In this document: positions 49,922 to 59,647 of the stretch, one piece after another
Layout: every line of letters starts with the position of its first letter
Position numbering within the stretch: position 1 is the first letter of the stretch
Assembly (NCBI GenBank): GCA_963575745.1
Contig: CAUYUJ010016906.1
Coordinates: 167,501 to 231,500 of the forward strand
From: Prorocentrum cordatum
Lineage: Eukaryota; Sar; Dinophyceae; Prorocentrales; Prorocentraceae
Direction: 5' to 3'
DNA length: 64,000 nt
Program-made: the position numbers and the translations under genes
Notes under the pieces: generated by a model
Told to the model about the DNA's origin: nothing
Databases searched by the model: none
What the model saw: the letters and a program-made list of their open reading frames with translations, nothing else

Positions 49922-52444
49922 GATGCAGTTCCGCATGGAATGGCAGATCCAGCACCGGCCTCCGCAGCAGCGGGGGGGGAGGTTGCAACGAAACTGCGGC
50001 CATTGTTTTCGTCGATGTCTGATGCCCAGGAAAGCGTTTCGAAGACCCTGCTGGTTGCCCAGGAATTGATGCAGAATGGCCTGATCGAAGATGCGCGGAA
50101 GTTAACGGCCGCCGCCAACCGCCTTGTAGTCATAACGGCTGAGGAGGCGGCTTGCGCAGCAGCGGGGGCATCCGTGGAGCCAGGCGCCGCCGCAGTGGTA
50201 ATCGAGCCTGGACAGGGTGGCTCCGATGACCCGAGACCGAGATCTCCCTGCACGACTAATTGGCAACATCGGCAGGCTCTGATCGCAGCACGCAAACTGC
50301 GTGAAAGCTCCTCCGCAGCAGCGGGGGCCCGCGCGATCAAGACTCTCGCCTTGACCTCGAAGGCTCGGTCGCCAGCGCTTCCTGTCCAAGAGGGCTTCCC
50401 AGAGGAAGGCCGCCCGCACTTCCCATCGGAAGAGCGCGGCCCGAGCCATTCCAAGCCTCTTGTGCCCCTGCTGTACGACGACGAAGACCAGGTGCAGGAG
50501 GGGCAGACAGAGGCGCGCGTGAATCTGGCTTTTGCTTCCCTCGTCCTGCGCGCGGGCGCCTCCCTGTCGGATTGGGTCGCAGCTGTCAGGGACAGGCGCG
50601 AAGGGGTCGTCTTAGTCTCCTTCGAGCCTGGTGCACGCATCAATCGCGATCGGCGGAAGCAACATCTCGACGATCTCATCCGCCAAAGTGGCTTCCACGG
50701 GGAGGTCGCGCGCGAGTGCGTTGGGGCTCTCCTCTGGGTTCCCGAGCGCGTCGAGCAGTGCGAGGTGCTTCGCTGGCACTGCCACGGGAAGTTCCTGGTT
50801 CAGGCCTGGTCGGTGACCCTGGCAGCGGTGGCTCACAATCCGAAAGCAAAGGAAGGCAAACTCTCCATAGCAGTGGGGGGCGTGTTCTTCCGACACCAGA
50901 CGAGCCTCGCGGGACAACCGTGGCCCGAGAACTTCCGCAACGGGCTGCGGAACCTGGCGCTGTGGAACCGAGTGCGCATTCTCGCTGGGATCTTTGACGC
51001 AGGCAGGGAGGATCTTTCGGAGCTGCTCAGAAGTTGCGGCGCGTCTGGTACAGGCGTACTCGGCTTGGCTTTGTGGTGTCCGACAAAAGGTTGTCACGTG
51101 ACGCACCCGCACTACATCGTGATTCTTGGCCCCGCTCAGGTTCGCGAGTGCCCTGCGGGCGGGCAGCCTGATCTGCCGCACTGGTTGAATCAGGATTCCC
51201 AGCCTCCGCAGCAGCGGAGGCTCCTCACCAGCCTGCAGTACCGCCAGTTGGATTGGGCGGCGCGTCCGACCTGGGTCAGGCTCACGGACGCGGAGCGCAA
51301 GGAGCAGGATACATATGACTGGCCGCACTTGCACAGGGTGATCCACAAGGCCCAGGATGCGAACCGCCTCACGGAACATTGCCACACATTGTTCGTTTTT
51401 GTAGAAGCCAAGAACAGGAAGTCTGGCAAAGGCGCCGCGGCCAGGAAGAAGGATCGGAAGCGGGAAGCCAAGTGGGAAAAACAGCGGGGAGAGTGGGCGG
51501 AGACAGAACCCGAAGCAACAGCCTCAGCAGCAGCGGAGGCGCACGGAGACCAGGAGGAGGCGGAGACAGAATCTGAAGCAGCAGCCTCCGCAGCAGCGGG
51601 GGCGCACGGAGCCCAGGAGGAGCTTGAGGGCGACGAGGCCCCGCTCTGGATCGACTCCTGCAGCCTCACGCCGCCCCAGGACGAACAGAGCAACCCTGAC
51701 AGAGGTGAGAGGGAGGAGAAGAAGGAGAAGGAGAAGATGAAGAAAAACAAGAAGAAGAAGAATAACAAGAAGAAAGATATCAGGAGCAGAACCCCAAAGA
51801 GGAAGAAGCCCTCGCAGCAGCGGGGGGGCAGCCGTTCCACACGCAGAAAGCGGGAGCAGAGGAGCAAAGACCGAATGAGGAGAGTGCCCTCGCAGCAGCG
51901 GGGGCGCAGCCGCTCCAGACGCAGAGGGCAGGAGCAGAGGGGGCGCAGCCGCTCCAGACGCAGTGGGCAGGTGGAGGGCGGCGACCGCAGGGCGGCGTGG
52001 GCAGGGCGGTTCCTGCCCGCGCCGCCCGCGCACCCCCCCCACACAGGTCAGGTGATGCTGAGGCCGAGGGCATGGCGCCCGCTCCTCCCAGGCCAGATAT
52101 GCCGTCCGCCAGGCATGCCGCCAATGATGCCACCACCACCGCCATTTCCCCCGCGTGGAGGAGGACGCCGCGGGGCCCCCCCGCTGGAGGAGACACCGCA
52201 CCCTACGCCACCGCGGCTCGTCCCGAGGCAGCCGCCGCACCCTCCGCCGAAGCGGCTCCTGCCAAGAGAGTCGCAGACGCCCCGCCCTCTGGCAGCGCCG
52301 CTCGTCCCGAGGCCGCCGCCGCAGCCTCCCCCGCCGCAGCTCCTCTCCAGGGAGTCGCCGCTTCCTGCGGACACGTTTGCGTTCAACAGTGACGCGTTCG
52401 AGGCATTGTCGCGGCGCCGCAGCCCTTCAAGCGACTCCAGCTGA
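49838..52444 (+). CDS. 868-aa protein: possible decayed endonuclease-fold core plus Lys-rich, RS-like and Pro-rich tails
   Basis: First in-frame ATG at 49,838; the frame is open further upstream but without an ATG. Regions: Ala/Pro-rich N-terminus (to about residue 60); helical part (SDAQESVSKTLLVAQELMQN); a globular core of about 250 residues (VLVSFEPGARINRDRRKQHL to HVTHPHYIVILGP) whose layout, including NRVRILAGIFDAGRED, resembles dinoflagellate endonuclease/exonuclease/phosphatase-like proteins but lacks the expected D-x-N, so it is probably non-catalytic; a Lys-rich run (KEKEKMKKNKKKKNNKKKD); RS-like repeats (GRSRSRRRG, GRSRSRRSG); and a Pro-rich C-terminus. About nine hairpin repeats lie inside the CDS, read as PQQRG or SAAAG. 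Basic tails suggest a nuclear RNA-associated role, inferred from composition only. Confidence 0.6.
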   Translation: MEQPGATGAAQEPLPKSPQQRGLPEEAPDAVPHGMADPAPASAAAGGEVATKLRPLFSSMSDAQESVSKTLLVAQELMQNGLIEDARKLTAAANRLVVITAEEAACAAAGASVEPGAAAVVIEPGQGGSDDPRPRSPCTTNWQHRQALIAARKLRESSSAAAGARAIKTLALTSKARSPALPVQEGFPEEGRPHFPSEERGPSHSKPLVPLLYDDEDQVQEGQTEARVNLAFASLVLRAGASLSDWVAAVRDRREGVVLVSFEPGARINRDRRKQHLDDLIRQSGFHGEVARECVGALLWVPERVEQCEVLRWHCHGKFLVQAWSVTLAAVAHNPKAKEGKLSIAVGGVFFRHQTSLAGQPWPENFRNGLRNLALWNRVRILAGIFDAGREDLSELLRSCGASGTGVLGLALWCPTKGCHVTHPHYIVILGPAQVRECPAGGQPDLPHWLNQDSQPPQQRRLLTSLQYRQLDWAARPTWVRLTDAERKEQDTYDWPHLHRVIHKAQDANRLTEHCHTLFVFVEAKNRKSGKGAAARKKDRKREAKWEKQRGEWAETEPEATASAAAEAHGDQEEAETESEAAASAAAGAHGAQEELEGDEAPLWIDSCSLTPPQDEQSNPDRGEREEKKEKEKMKKNKKKKNNKKKDIRSRTPKRKKPSQQRGGSRSTRRKREQRSKDRMRRVPSQQRGRSRSRRRGQEQRGRSRSRRSGQVEGGDRRAAWAGRFLPAPPAHPPHTGQVMLRPRAWRPLLPGQICRPPGMPPMMPPPPPFPPRGGGRRGAPPLEETPHPTPPRLVPRQPPHPPPKRLLPRESQTPRPLAAPLVPRPPPQPPPPQLLSRESPLPADTFAFNSDAFEALSRRRSPSSDSS

Positions 52445-52985
52445 CGGCGCGCGGCTGCGGAGACCTCCGCAGCAGCGGGGGTGGTCTCCGCAGGGGTGAT
52501 CTCCGCAGCAGCGGGGGCTAGCATAATTAAGAGATCTGAGGCCCGGGCTCGGCGCGCGCGCGAGGAGGCAGGCGCTCGCATTGAGCGGCTGAAGAAATCG
52601 TGGTCGTTGTCGCCGTGCTCGTCGTCGTCGTTTGCTTTTTGCTGGGGGGGAAAGGGGGACGAGCAAGAGGAGGAGGAGGAGGAGGGGTCCTGCAGGGGCC
52701 AGGACCGACACCGGGACCGGGACCGGGACCAGGGGGAGAGCGGGACCGGGACCGGGAGCGGGACAGGGACGGGGAGCCCTGGACGAGCAGCAGAACCGAC
52801 CACGGGACCGGGACCGGGACCGGGGCCGGGACCGGGACCGGGACCGGGAACGGGGGTGCTGGTCCCGGTCTCGGTCCCGTGGTCGGTCCTGCTGCCCGTC
52901 CTGGGCTCCCCGCCCCTGTCCCGCTCCATGTGTCACCTCTTTGTCCCGCTCCCAATCTCTGCCGTGCCGTTTGGGTTCGAGATCG
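52445..52985. repeat. Intergenic: two hairpin repeats and a (GGGACC)n tract
   Basis: Hairpin cores at 52,468-52,477 and 52,504-52,513 follow the stop of the 868-aa gene. 52,700-52,880 is an imperfect GGGACC/GGGACCGG hexamer repeat. ORFs over it (RDRDRD, GPGPGP) are repeat translations. Confidence 0.8.
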
Positions 52986-52991
52986 CCAGCC

Positions 52992-53462
52992 ATGAGGGTT
53001 AGGAAGCCCGACACAAGGATCGGGCGATGCCGCGTCGGCGAGAAGAGGAATAGGAAACCCGACACAAGGACGGGACGATGCCGCGTCGGCGAGAAGAGGG
53101 GTTTTCGGAAACCAGACCACAGACCTCATTCGAGCAAGCGCGCTGGGGCGGCGGCTCGACCCACGGCAGCGTCGGCGGAGGCGGCCGCGCGGCCGCTAGC
53201 TCGGCGCAAGGCGAGCTCCAAGAAACAAACCCTCGCAGTAGCGGGGGCTGCTGTAGCCCTCGCAGCAGCGGGGGCTGCTGTCTTGGAGCGTGGTGGGTTG
53301 TGGGATGAGAAGACTGCTCGGAGGACAGGCGTGGAAGATGACGATGGGTTCGATCAGGCACTTTGGTACCGCGACCATTGGGGCAACTGGTACAAACTAG
53401 GGTCCAAGATGCCGCCAGTCGGCAGCTCCTGGCAAGAAGGCGCCGACCCCCTTCGCATGTAA
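52992..53462 (+). CDS. Small putative single-pass membrane protein (156 aa)
   Basis: ATG 52,992 follows the hexamer repeat. The N-terminus has two copies of a basic ~16-residue unit (RKPDTRIGRCRVGEKR and NRKPDTRTGRCRVGEKR), a basic Ala-rich stretch follows, then a hydrophobic segment TLAVAGAAVALAAAGAAVLE at about residues 80-99, long enough for a membrane helix. The C-terminus is aromatic and acidic (DQALWYRDHWGNWYKLG). The hydrophobic segment is encoded by two tandem hairpin repeats (53,234 and 53,261). No family recognised. Confidence 0.5.
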   Translation: MRVRKPDTRIGRCRVGEKRNRKPDTRTGRCRVGEKRGFRKPDHRPHSSKRAGAAARPTAASAEAAARPLARRKASSKKQTLAVAGAAVALAAAGAAVLERGGLWDEKTARRTGVEDDDGFDQALWYRDHWGNWYKLGSKMPPVGSSWQEGADPLRM

Positions 53463-53963
53463 TTACGGGGCGGATGAACACGACAGTGCCCCCACATGGT
53501 TGATTGTACGGTCCTCAGGATGACCACGACATCCCGAGCGCACAAGGGGAACGCTCCTCCGCAGCAGCGGAGGGATGTCGCGAGAATTTCGCCGAGGGGG
53601 GGTGACCTCGGCGGAGGGGCGCACTCGCGCGCGCGCGGGGGAGCGCGGTTTCGCGCGTCGCGTGCGGCATCGCATGCGGTGTGGGGGAAAACACGACATC
53701 TGTGCTGTCACCTGTGTCCTGCTCTCTCCTTTGCTTCGCTTCCCCTTGCACTCCCTCCTGCAACCTCCCGCCCGTCATTATGTCTTTGTAGTGATCATCG
53801 CTTCCATACACGCAACTCTCACAGCGCCCCTTTCTCTCACAGATGGGTTCGGGGTGGGCAACCTTTCTCTCACACAGGGGGGGGCCGATGTATCAATGCT
53901 TCTCCTGTTCAGGCGGATGTGCGCGTATCGAAAAACTGAGAAGGCCGCGTCGACCCGCCGTTC

Positions 53964-54008
<45 letters not shown>

Positions 54009-54227
54009 GTCTCTCTCTCTCTCTCTGTCTCTCTCCCTCTATCTGCCTTTCCTCTCCTTCTCCTTTTGCTCAAGTGCGGGCAGGCCGCGGATCCGTGAGG
54101 CCCCTCCTTCTGTCCGCGCGCGCGACAGGCACTCGTGCTTTAAGCGGGGCCCCGCAGCAGCGGGGGCAACCGTCGCGGAGCATCTGTTTGGGAAGCTGCC
54201 CCCGCAGCAGCGGGGGCGCCTGGATAG
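53463..54227. other. Intergenic: hairpins and (CT)n tract, no gene seen
   Basis: Hairpin cores at 53,560, 54,153 and 54,203, the last 16 bases before the next ATG. A (CT)n run lies at about 53,970-54,035. Open frames here are short and repeat-driven. Confidence 0.6.
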
Positions 54228-56765
54228 ATGTCCGAGGACATCAAGTCAGGTCCCCTGAATGATGCCGCCACGTTGCGCAGCCGCTATGCCTTGAAGGACT
54301 CCGAGGGCCAGCGGCTGAAGGCCAAAATTTCCTTGGAGGATATCTGCGTCCACCCGCAGAACAGAGGTGGGACGTACCCCTCCGCTGCCAGAGTGGTTAA
54401 TCTCCTGTGTGGCATTCTGAAAGACAGGTTCCTCTTGAACGAGGCGCAGCACGAAGCAGTGGTTGTTCAGGAACTCCCTGCGGGGAAGAAGGCCGATTAC
54501 GAGCGCCTCCATGGCAGGCCGTACACGGCGCACGCGGACCACAACTTGCAGAAAACGAAGTCCGTGGGGGCTCTACGCTCGGCGCACACAAGCTTGTCAA
54601 CGTTCAACTACGGGGCGCTGAGCCACTGCACCCTAACCCTTGGTCTGCTGAACCTCAAGCACGGCGCAGTGTGGGTCATTCCCGAAGACCACAAAGGATG
54701 TGGTTTGGAGGAGTTCCAGACAGGTACAGGTGGTTCCTGGGATATCCCAAAAATGCGTCGCGCACCGAAGTTCACAGAACTCATGGACGTGCTCGATAAC
54801 GGTTTGCTTTGCGAGGTGCTCTCGTGGGAAATTCACTTCGATGCCGTCTTCGCGCAAGGCCCCGCGATCATTTCCGCGGCCCTGAACGACCCACAGGGAA
54901 AAGGTGTGACCTCTCACGAAATCGAGGTCCTGACGTCCGTCGCTGATTTCGTCGCCACCGCAGCAGCGGCGGGCAAGAAAGCATCGTGCGGATCTGAGAC
55001 AGGACACCCCGTGAATATCTCGTACGAAACTGTTCTCAAGGCTTGCGCGCAACGACATCCCGAGTACGCCAAGGCCAAATGGTTCGAGGACATGTTTACT
55101 TTCGTCATCAACGTGGGGGCCGCATCAGGGCAGCTCATACCGCAAATTCTAGATTATGATCGACGTTGGGTGGATCACAAAATACGTTCCCTGGCACCAG
55201 CCACCTGGAGCGTTCTCAACCAACTCCCCATAGATTGTCCCCATGTGAAGGTAGCCCTTGTCATGAGGGCGTACTCGCAAGAGCCGAGGCGCGGACAATG
55301 CCCCGCGCCGGAAACGGCTTGGGGACACAGCGAGGGCAACAGTCGGATACAGGAGCTCAATTCTTTGTTGGGGTATGTCCGTCGCATATTGGCCCCCGCA
55401 GCAGCGGAGGCCCACGGGGGGGAGAAGAGCGCGACTTTGACCGCGGGGGCGGTTCTGACTGCGACGGACACCTTCTACCAGGTGTACGTAAGGGTGAAGG
55501 CTACCAAACCTCGTCGGGAGGCAGTTGTGGAGGCCGTGTGCGAGACAGTGCGTCCGTACTATGCTGAAGTACGCGAGGCCTGGCAGAAAATGGAAAAGAA
55601 CGCACAGAAAGAGTTCCCGCCCCCTCCTGCGCCGTGGACCGACAAGTTGCCCGCGGCCCCCGAGAATCCCGCTGGCCCTCGCAGCAGCGGAGGTGGCGAG
55701 GGCTCTCGCCCGCAGCCAGTATTGATAGAGTTCAACGAAGAAGACAAGCCTCTGAACAGGCAGATGTCTGAAGTGTCCAAGCCCGTGAACAGCCTGATGG
55801 TGGTCCCAGTGAAATCGTGGCACGCTTCGGCTCCGTCTGGCAATCTCGACACAGACAGGTGGCACCAAGCAAGCATCGCGGAAGTCATGACTGGCTTCCA
55901 TCGTCACGCGGACACTTGCGCCCAACCCGTCCAGATGCAATATGACGTTCAAGCCAAGAGTGTCCATGTGGTGGCTACTGGGGACATCGCCGAGGGGAAA
56001 CTGATGCTCTTCCCTTGCTGCCCCACCGCGAAGATTTTCCCGAAAGTCTCGAGCAATCCGCGGGCAGTGGAGGTGCTAGTCGGTGAGAAACGTCCGACTC
56101 CAGTCGAGAAAATGGAAACATATTGGGCACAACCTGATTTCAAATTACCAGAGCTGGAGCTCAAGCCAGCGCCGCAGGAAGCGGCCTCCGCAGCAGCGGG
56201 GGCTGCACAGGGCGAGGCGCCCGTGGGTCCGCAGCTCGACGAGGCGGCCCCCGCAGCAGCGGCGCCTGCACAGGGCGAGGCCGAACAGGAAGAGAATCCG
56301 TACCAGTTTAAGTTCGGATGCACCGAGTCCTTGCACTTCTTTTGGGGAGTTGAGAGGATGACACCAGAAGAACTTGCCCGAGCCCAGCTAGTGCAGGGAC
56401 AGGAGCACTGGAAGTTCAACGTTGCACTTCGACCACTAGAGTTCCAAACAATGACAAAGTGCCCGCCAGCCGCCCCCCTCCGCGTCTGCAGCGCGCTTGT
56501 CCCGTGCATGTACAACACGGTGCCGCTGGTGCGCGGAGATCGGCTGATGCTGCAGATCACAAAGGAGAAGAGGGCCACCGACACCCACAAGGAGAAGCAG
56601 GCATGGCAAAAGGAGCAGAAAGAGCAGGAGAAGAAACGGAAGAAGGACGCCGAGGAGGGACGGAAAACCCCCAAGAGCGGCAAGATGACAATCCCTGGCC
56701 AGGGGGCCCACTTCGTGCGATCCCGCCGCAGCAGCGGGGGGTGCGCGAAACGGAGCGGCAGATGA
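54228..56765 (+). CDS. 845-aa protein of unknown function
   Basis: ATG 54,228 (MSEDIKSGPLNDAATLRSRY) is the first in the long frame and follows a hairpin repeat. The first 430 residues look globular, without a motif I recognise. The middle (about 440-530) has a charged helix and Pro-rich linkers, followed by a second globular part (VVPVKSWHASAPSGNLDTDR to KVSSNPRAVEVLVGEKR). The C-terminus has a third segment (FKFGCTESLHFFWGVERMTP), then a highly charged helix (KEKQAWQKEQKEQEKKRKKD), probably a coiled coil or nuclear signal. At least six hairpin repeats are in the CDS (54,959; 55,397; 55,680; 56,189; 56,252; 56,727), read as AAAA, RSSGG or similar. A related fragment is at 48,776-48,876, so it belongs to a family. 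Confidence 0.65.
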   Translation: MSEDIKSGPLNDAATLRSRYALKDSEGQRLKAKISLEDICVHPQNRGGTYPSAARVVNLLCGILKDRFLLNEAQHEAVVVQELPAGKKADYERLHGRPYTAHADHNLQKTKSVGALRSAHTSLSTFNYGALSHCTLTLGLLNLKHGAVWVIPEDHKGCGLEEFQTGTGGSWDIPKMRRAPKFTELMDVLDNGLLCEVLSWEIHFDAVFAQGPAIISAALNDPQGKGVTSHEIEVLTSVADFVATAAAAGKKASCGSETGHPVNISYETVLKACAQRHPEYAKAKWFEDMFTFVINVGAASGQLIPQILDYDRRWVDHKIRSLAPATWSVLNQLPIDCPHVKVALVMRAYSQEPRRGQCPAPETAWGHSEGNSRIQELNSLLGYVRRILAPAAAEAHGGEKSATLTAGAVLTATDTFYQVYVRVKATKPRREAVVEAVCETVRPYYAEVREAWQKMEKNAQKEFPPPPAPWTDKLPAAPENPAGPRSSGGGEGSRPQPVLIEFNEEDKPLNRQMSEVSKPVNSLMVVPVKSWHASAPSGNLDTDRWHQASIAEVMTGFHRHADTCAQPVQMQYDVQAKSVHVVATGDIAEGKLMLFPCCPTAKIFPKVSSNPRAVEVLVGEKRPTPVEKMETYWAQPDFKLPELELKPAPQEAASAAAGAAQGEAPVGPQLDEAAPAAAAPAQGEAEQEENPYQFKFGCTESLHFFWGVERMTPEELARAQLVQGQEHWKFNVALRPLEFQTMTKCPPAAPLRVCSALVPCMYNTVPLVRGDRLMLQITKEKRATDTHKEKQAWQKEQKEQEKKRKKDAEEGRKTPKSGKMTIPGQGAHFVRSRRSSGGCAKRSGR

Positions 56766-57229
56766 CAGCGGTCGATGATCCACCCGTCGCAGCCCGCAGC
56801 CGTCAGCTGGAGGGGAGGAGGAAAAGGGCGGGGAGAGGAGGTCGAAGAGGGAGGGGGGAGGGGGGCAGCAGAAACAGCACCAGACAGGGATGGGAGAGGT
56901 CACGCATCAGCCGCAGTAGTGCCGGTGGTACGTCAATTTTCATGGCGGCGCGGCGGCCGCTGAGAAATGGAGCAAGTGCGAGGGCCTGCAAATGCGGAAA
57001 ATGTGAGTGCCTCTCGTCCCCTCCCCTCCTCTTCCTCCATGAGATCTCTCTCCTGGTGCATATCCCCTGCCAGGTCTCGTCCTGCTCCTCTCCCTCTATG
57101 TTCGTCCTGCCCTCCCCTCGCGCCTCGCCTCCGTCTCCGTCCCCCCTCGTCCGTTCCCGCCTCCCTCCCGTGTCCTGTTTTCCTCTCTCCGTGCTCATCG
57201 TCCTGCTCATCGCCCTGCCGTCCTGTTCG
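56766..57229. repeat. Downstream module, copy 2, and pyrimidine-rich spacer
   Basis: 56,860-57,075 matches 48,490-48,715 (AGCAGAAACAGC ... GAGATCTCTCTCCTGGTGCA). The ATTA-loop hairpin of copy 1 corresponds here to a broken stem (CCGCAGTAGTGCCGG, near 56,911). The rest to 57,229 is CCTCTCGTCC-type pyrimidine-rich sequence. No gene. Confidence 0.8.
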
Positions 57230-57545
57230 CGGGGCGCTCTGTGGGACAGGGGGGCGGTCGAAGCACGCGAGGCCGACCCCCTCTGTGACAGAGGGGGTCC
57301 CGCGCTTGTCCGCGGGACCCCCTCTGTGACAGAGGGGGTCCCGCGCTTTTCCGCGGGACCCCCCTCTGTCACAGAGGGGGTCGGGTGGAAAAGCGCGGGG
57401 CCCCCTCTGTCACAGAGGGGGTGGGGTCGTGCGTTTCCGCGCGCCCTCCTCTGTGAAACAGGGGTGGTCGTTCGATCAGGGCGCCCCCCCCCTGTGGGAC
57501 AGAGGGTCGGTCAGAGCACACAAGGCCCCCCCTCAAGGGGCAGAG
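57230..57545. repeat. Array of TGA/TCA-loop hairpins, copy set 2
   Basis: About eight units. The best are 57,275-57,299 and 57,311-57,345; the latter has a perfect 16-bp stem CGCGGGACCCCCTCTG/CAGAGGGGGTCCCGCG around TGA. Units near 57,359 and 57,400 carry TCA, that is, the opposite orientation. Later units (57,440-57,545) are decayed. Confidence 0.85.
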
Positions 57546-57784
57546 GGGCGGTCAAGGGACAGGGAAGGCAGCTGTGCTCGTTCGGAGAGAAGGAGGGGGA
57601 TGGGTTGGATGAGATGGAAAGGATCTCGTGGAGGGAGCACGATGCGGATGAGGAGTAGGAGGATCTGTTCGAGACGAGGAGTCCGCCTTCCATAGCCGTT
57701 TTCAGGCGGTTCACTTTTGAGGGGGGGCGACACCTAATTAGGACGCGCGCGCCTTCGCAGCAGCGGGGGCTTGCGCACGGCGGC

Positions 57785-58741
57785 ATGAAACGCAAGGCAG
57801 AGGACACATGGCGGGAGGTCGCTGTCGGGAAAGCAGCGCGCCAAGATGGCGCGAGCATGGGGGTGTTCTGCGTGACGGGCGGGCTGTGCCGAAGTCACGA
57901 GGGAGCAGCGGGATTTGCTCTGGAATGCGAGGAGCGCCGTGTTGTCTTGGGCGGCGAGATGAGCAATGAAGCCTTCGTGCCCGTCGGAAAGCACCGCCTG
58001 TGGATGCTCAAAGTGGTCGGTGGCCACAGTGCCGTGAAGGGCGCCTTGAACGAAACAAACTTGTTAGAACAATTGTATGAGAAGCTTCGCGCTGGAGAAG
58101 GATACAACGTGGATGAAGCGGCGACTCCTGTGAAAGAGGCCCCCGCAGCAGCGGGGGTTGCAGCAGGGTCTCCCGCAGCAGCGGGAGAAAAAGGTCGGGA
58201 TCCCATGGCGGATCTCCTTGGCACCGTCAAGGCCGCATCGAAAGCGAAGAAAACCCCTGAGAAACAGAAAGGGTTTCCTCGAGGCGCGCTCTGCAGAGTA
58301 ACCATGCCGATGTCTCCTAAGCCAGATGAGGCCGACACGAAAGAGATTTGTGTGTATGAGAACAAATATGGGCAACTACTCGTTCATAGTCAGGACCTGC
58401 CTTGGCTTCTGCATTACCTGTACGAGGAGAGCCAGGGCAAAAGCGCCCCCGAACCCAACGACGACGACGAGGTCGACGCTTTGGACGAGAAGCGCCCGTG
58501 GACCACCAGGTGGTGCCCGTCTGGGATGTGGACACTGGAGGTCAAAGGAGGGCCAATGGCAGGCCGAACATGGGCCTCCAGGATTCAGGATCTGAACGAG
58601 GAGAAATGGTCCACAGGCGTGGCGTTGACGGAAGTGACGACGCCCTTGAAACAGTCCACCCGTGCGCAGCAAAAGCAGGTTCTTCTAGCGTTCTTGGAGG
58701 ACGTGGTCCAGAAAGCCATCAAACAGGACACACAGCAGTGA
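57785..58741 (+). CDS. 318-aa protein of unknown function (gene C)
   Basis: ATG 57,785 begins MKRKAEDTWREVAVGKAARQ. Folded-looking N-terminal half (GVFCVTGGLCRSHEGAAGFA, VPVGKHRLWMLKVVGG), an Ala/Gly linker containing two hairpin repeats (58,144 and 58,174, read as APAAAG and SPAAAG), then a second domain (EADTKEICVYENKYGQLLVH, MWTLEVKGGPMAGRTW) and a helical end. No known family. A partial copy lies at 59,648-60,139, and both share about 140 bases of upstream DNA, including a hairpin just before the ATG. Confidence 0.6.
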   Translation: MKRKAEDTWREVAVGKAARQDGASMGVFCVTGGLCRSHEGAAGFALECEERRVVLGGEMSNEAFVPVGKHRLWMLKVVGGHSAVKGALNETNLLEQLYEKLRAGEGYNVDEAATPVKEAPAAAGVAAGSPAAAGEKGRDPMADLLGTVKAASKAKKTPEKQKGFPRGALCRVTMPMSPKPDEADTKEICVYENKYGQLLVHSQDLPWLLHYLYEESQGKSAPEPNDDDEVDALDEKRPWTTRWCPSGMWTLEVKGGPMAGRTWASRIQDLNEEKWSTGVALTEVTTPLKQSTRAQQKQVLLAFLEDVVQKAIKQDTQQ

Positions 58742-59089
58742 TGCCCTCGTTATCCGCTCGCTGGCGCGCGCCGCAGCAGCGGCGCGCTGACCGCTACAAC
58801 GGCTTTTTTTGTGCAAACAGACTCGGTGCATGCACCGCACCAGCGGCGCGCTGACCGCTGAGGTGGATGCCTGCGGGTTCCTGTCGACTGGACAGGGGTT
58901 AGGGCACGCGCGGGGGATCGCGAGCCTGCGGCTCTCCAGCGCTCGCGCGCTAGAGGACAAAAAGGAACTCGCGGAATCTGGCGAGGACGGGGCGGAGGGG
59001 TTGGGACCAGTAGGATGGGGGGGGGGAGGAGGAGGAGGCGGAGGAGGAGGAGGAGGAACAACAGCAGCAGCAACATCACACTAGCAGCA
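58742..59089. other. Intergenic: long-stem hairpin and GGA tract
   Basis: A hairpin with extended arms, GCGCGCCGC AGCA GCGGCGCGC (58,767-58,788), follows the stop of gene C. GGCGCGCTGACCGCT is repeated at about 58,780 and 58,843. (GGA)n lies at 59,020-59,060. No gene. Confidence 0.65.
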
Positions 59090-59505
59090 CCGACAGGAGG
59101 ATCATTGCGAGGATGCGGCCGTTTGCTTGCCCTGCGGCGCTGGGCTCGAGACAAGAGGGCGGCCGCGTGTGCGCGCGCATGGCTTCCGCATCGTGGCCGC
59201 CGCAGCCGCTCCGCCCCCAGACCCAGGCGACGCTCGCCCTGCAAACGCGCCTCTGCGGGTCGGGCACGACCGCGAGGTCAACGAATGTGGAGTTTTTATA
59301 GCAACACGACAAAACTAAAGACCCCGACAGAGTGCTCATGAATCCACGGAAACTACAGAGACCAATATTCGGATTCGGGTAATTACGTTATGCGCCGCAG
59401 CAGCGGCGCGGCTTGCCATTATGAATATGGCAAACGCACATGGAAGAATATTCATTTATGCTCGCAGTGGCCGTGGAGAAGCGACCACAAGAAGTGGTTA
59501 GGTTT
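59090..59505 (+). pseudogene. Truncated copy of the start of the OTU/transposase-like gene (gene D)
   Basis: Matches 61,003-61,400 almost throughout (GGATGCGGCCGTTTGCTTGCCCTGC ... CTCGCAGTGGCCG), including the hairpin GCGCCGCAGCAGCGGCGC. The start codon used by gene D (CATCATGGCAGCC) is CATCGTGGCCGCC here, so the initiator is lost. Several small indels break the frame. The similarity ends near 59,485, where the copy of gene C begins. Confidence 0.8.
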
Positions 59506-59647
59506 TGGAGTCCGATGAGAAGTAGGAGGATTTGTTCGAGACGAGGAGTCCGCTTTCCATAGCCGTTTTCAGGCGGATCACCAGCGAGGGGAGTTGACAC
59601 CTAGAACGCGGGCGCCTTCGCAGCAGCGAGGGCTTGCGCGCGGCGGC

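Noticed and set aside
48877-50679. 600-aa minus-strand open frame opposite the gene cluster
   Set aside because: It reads the complement of the (GTC)n run and of the 868-aa gene; the content is Asp/Arg low complexity. The plus strand carries the coherent genes.
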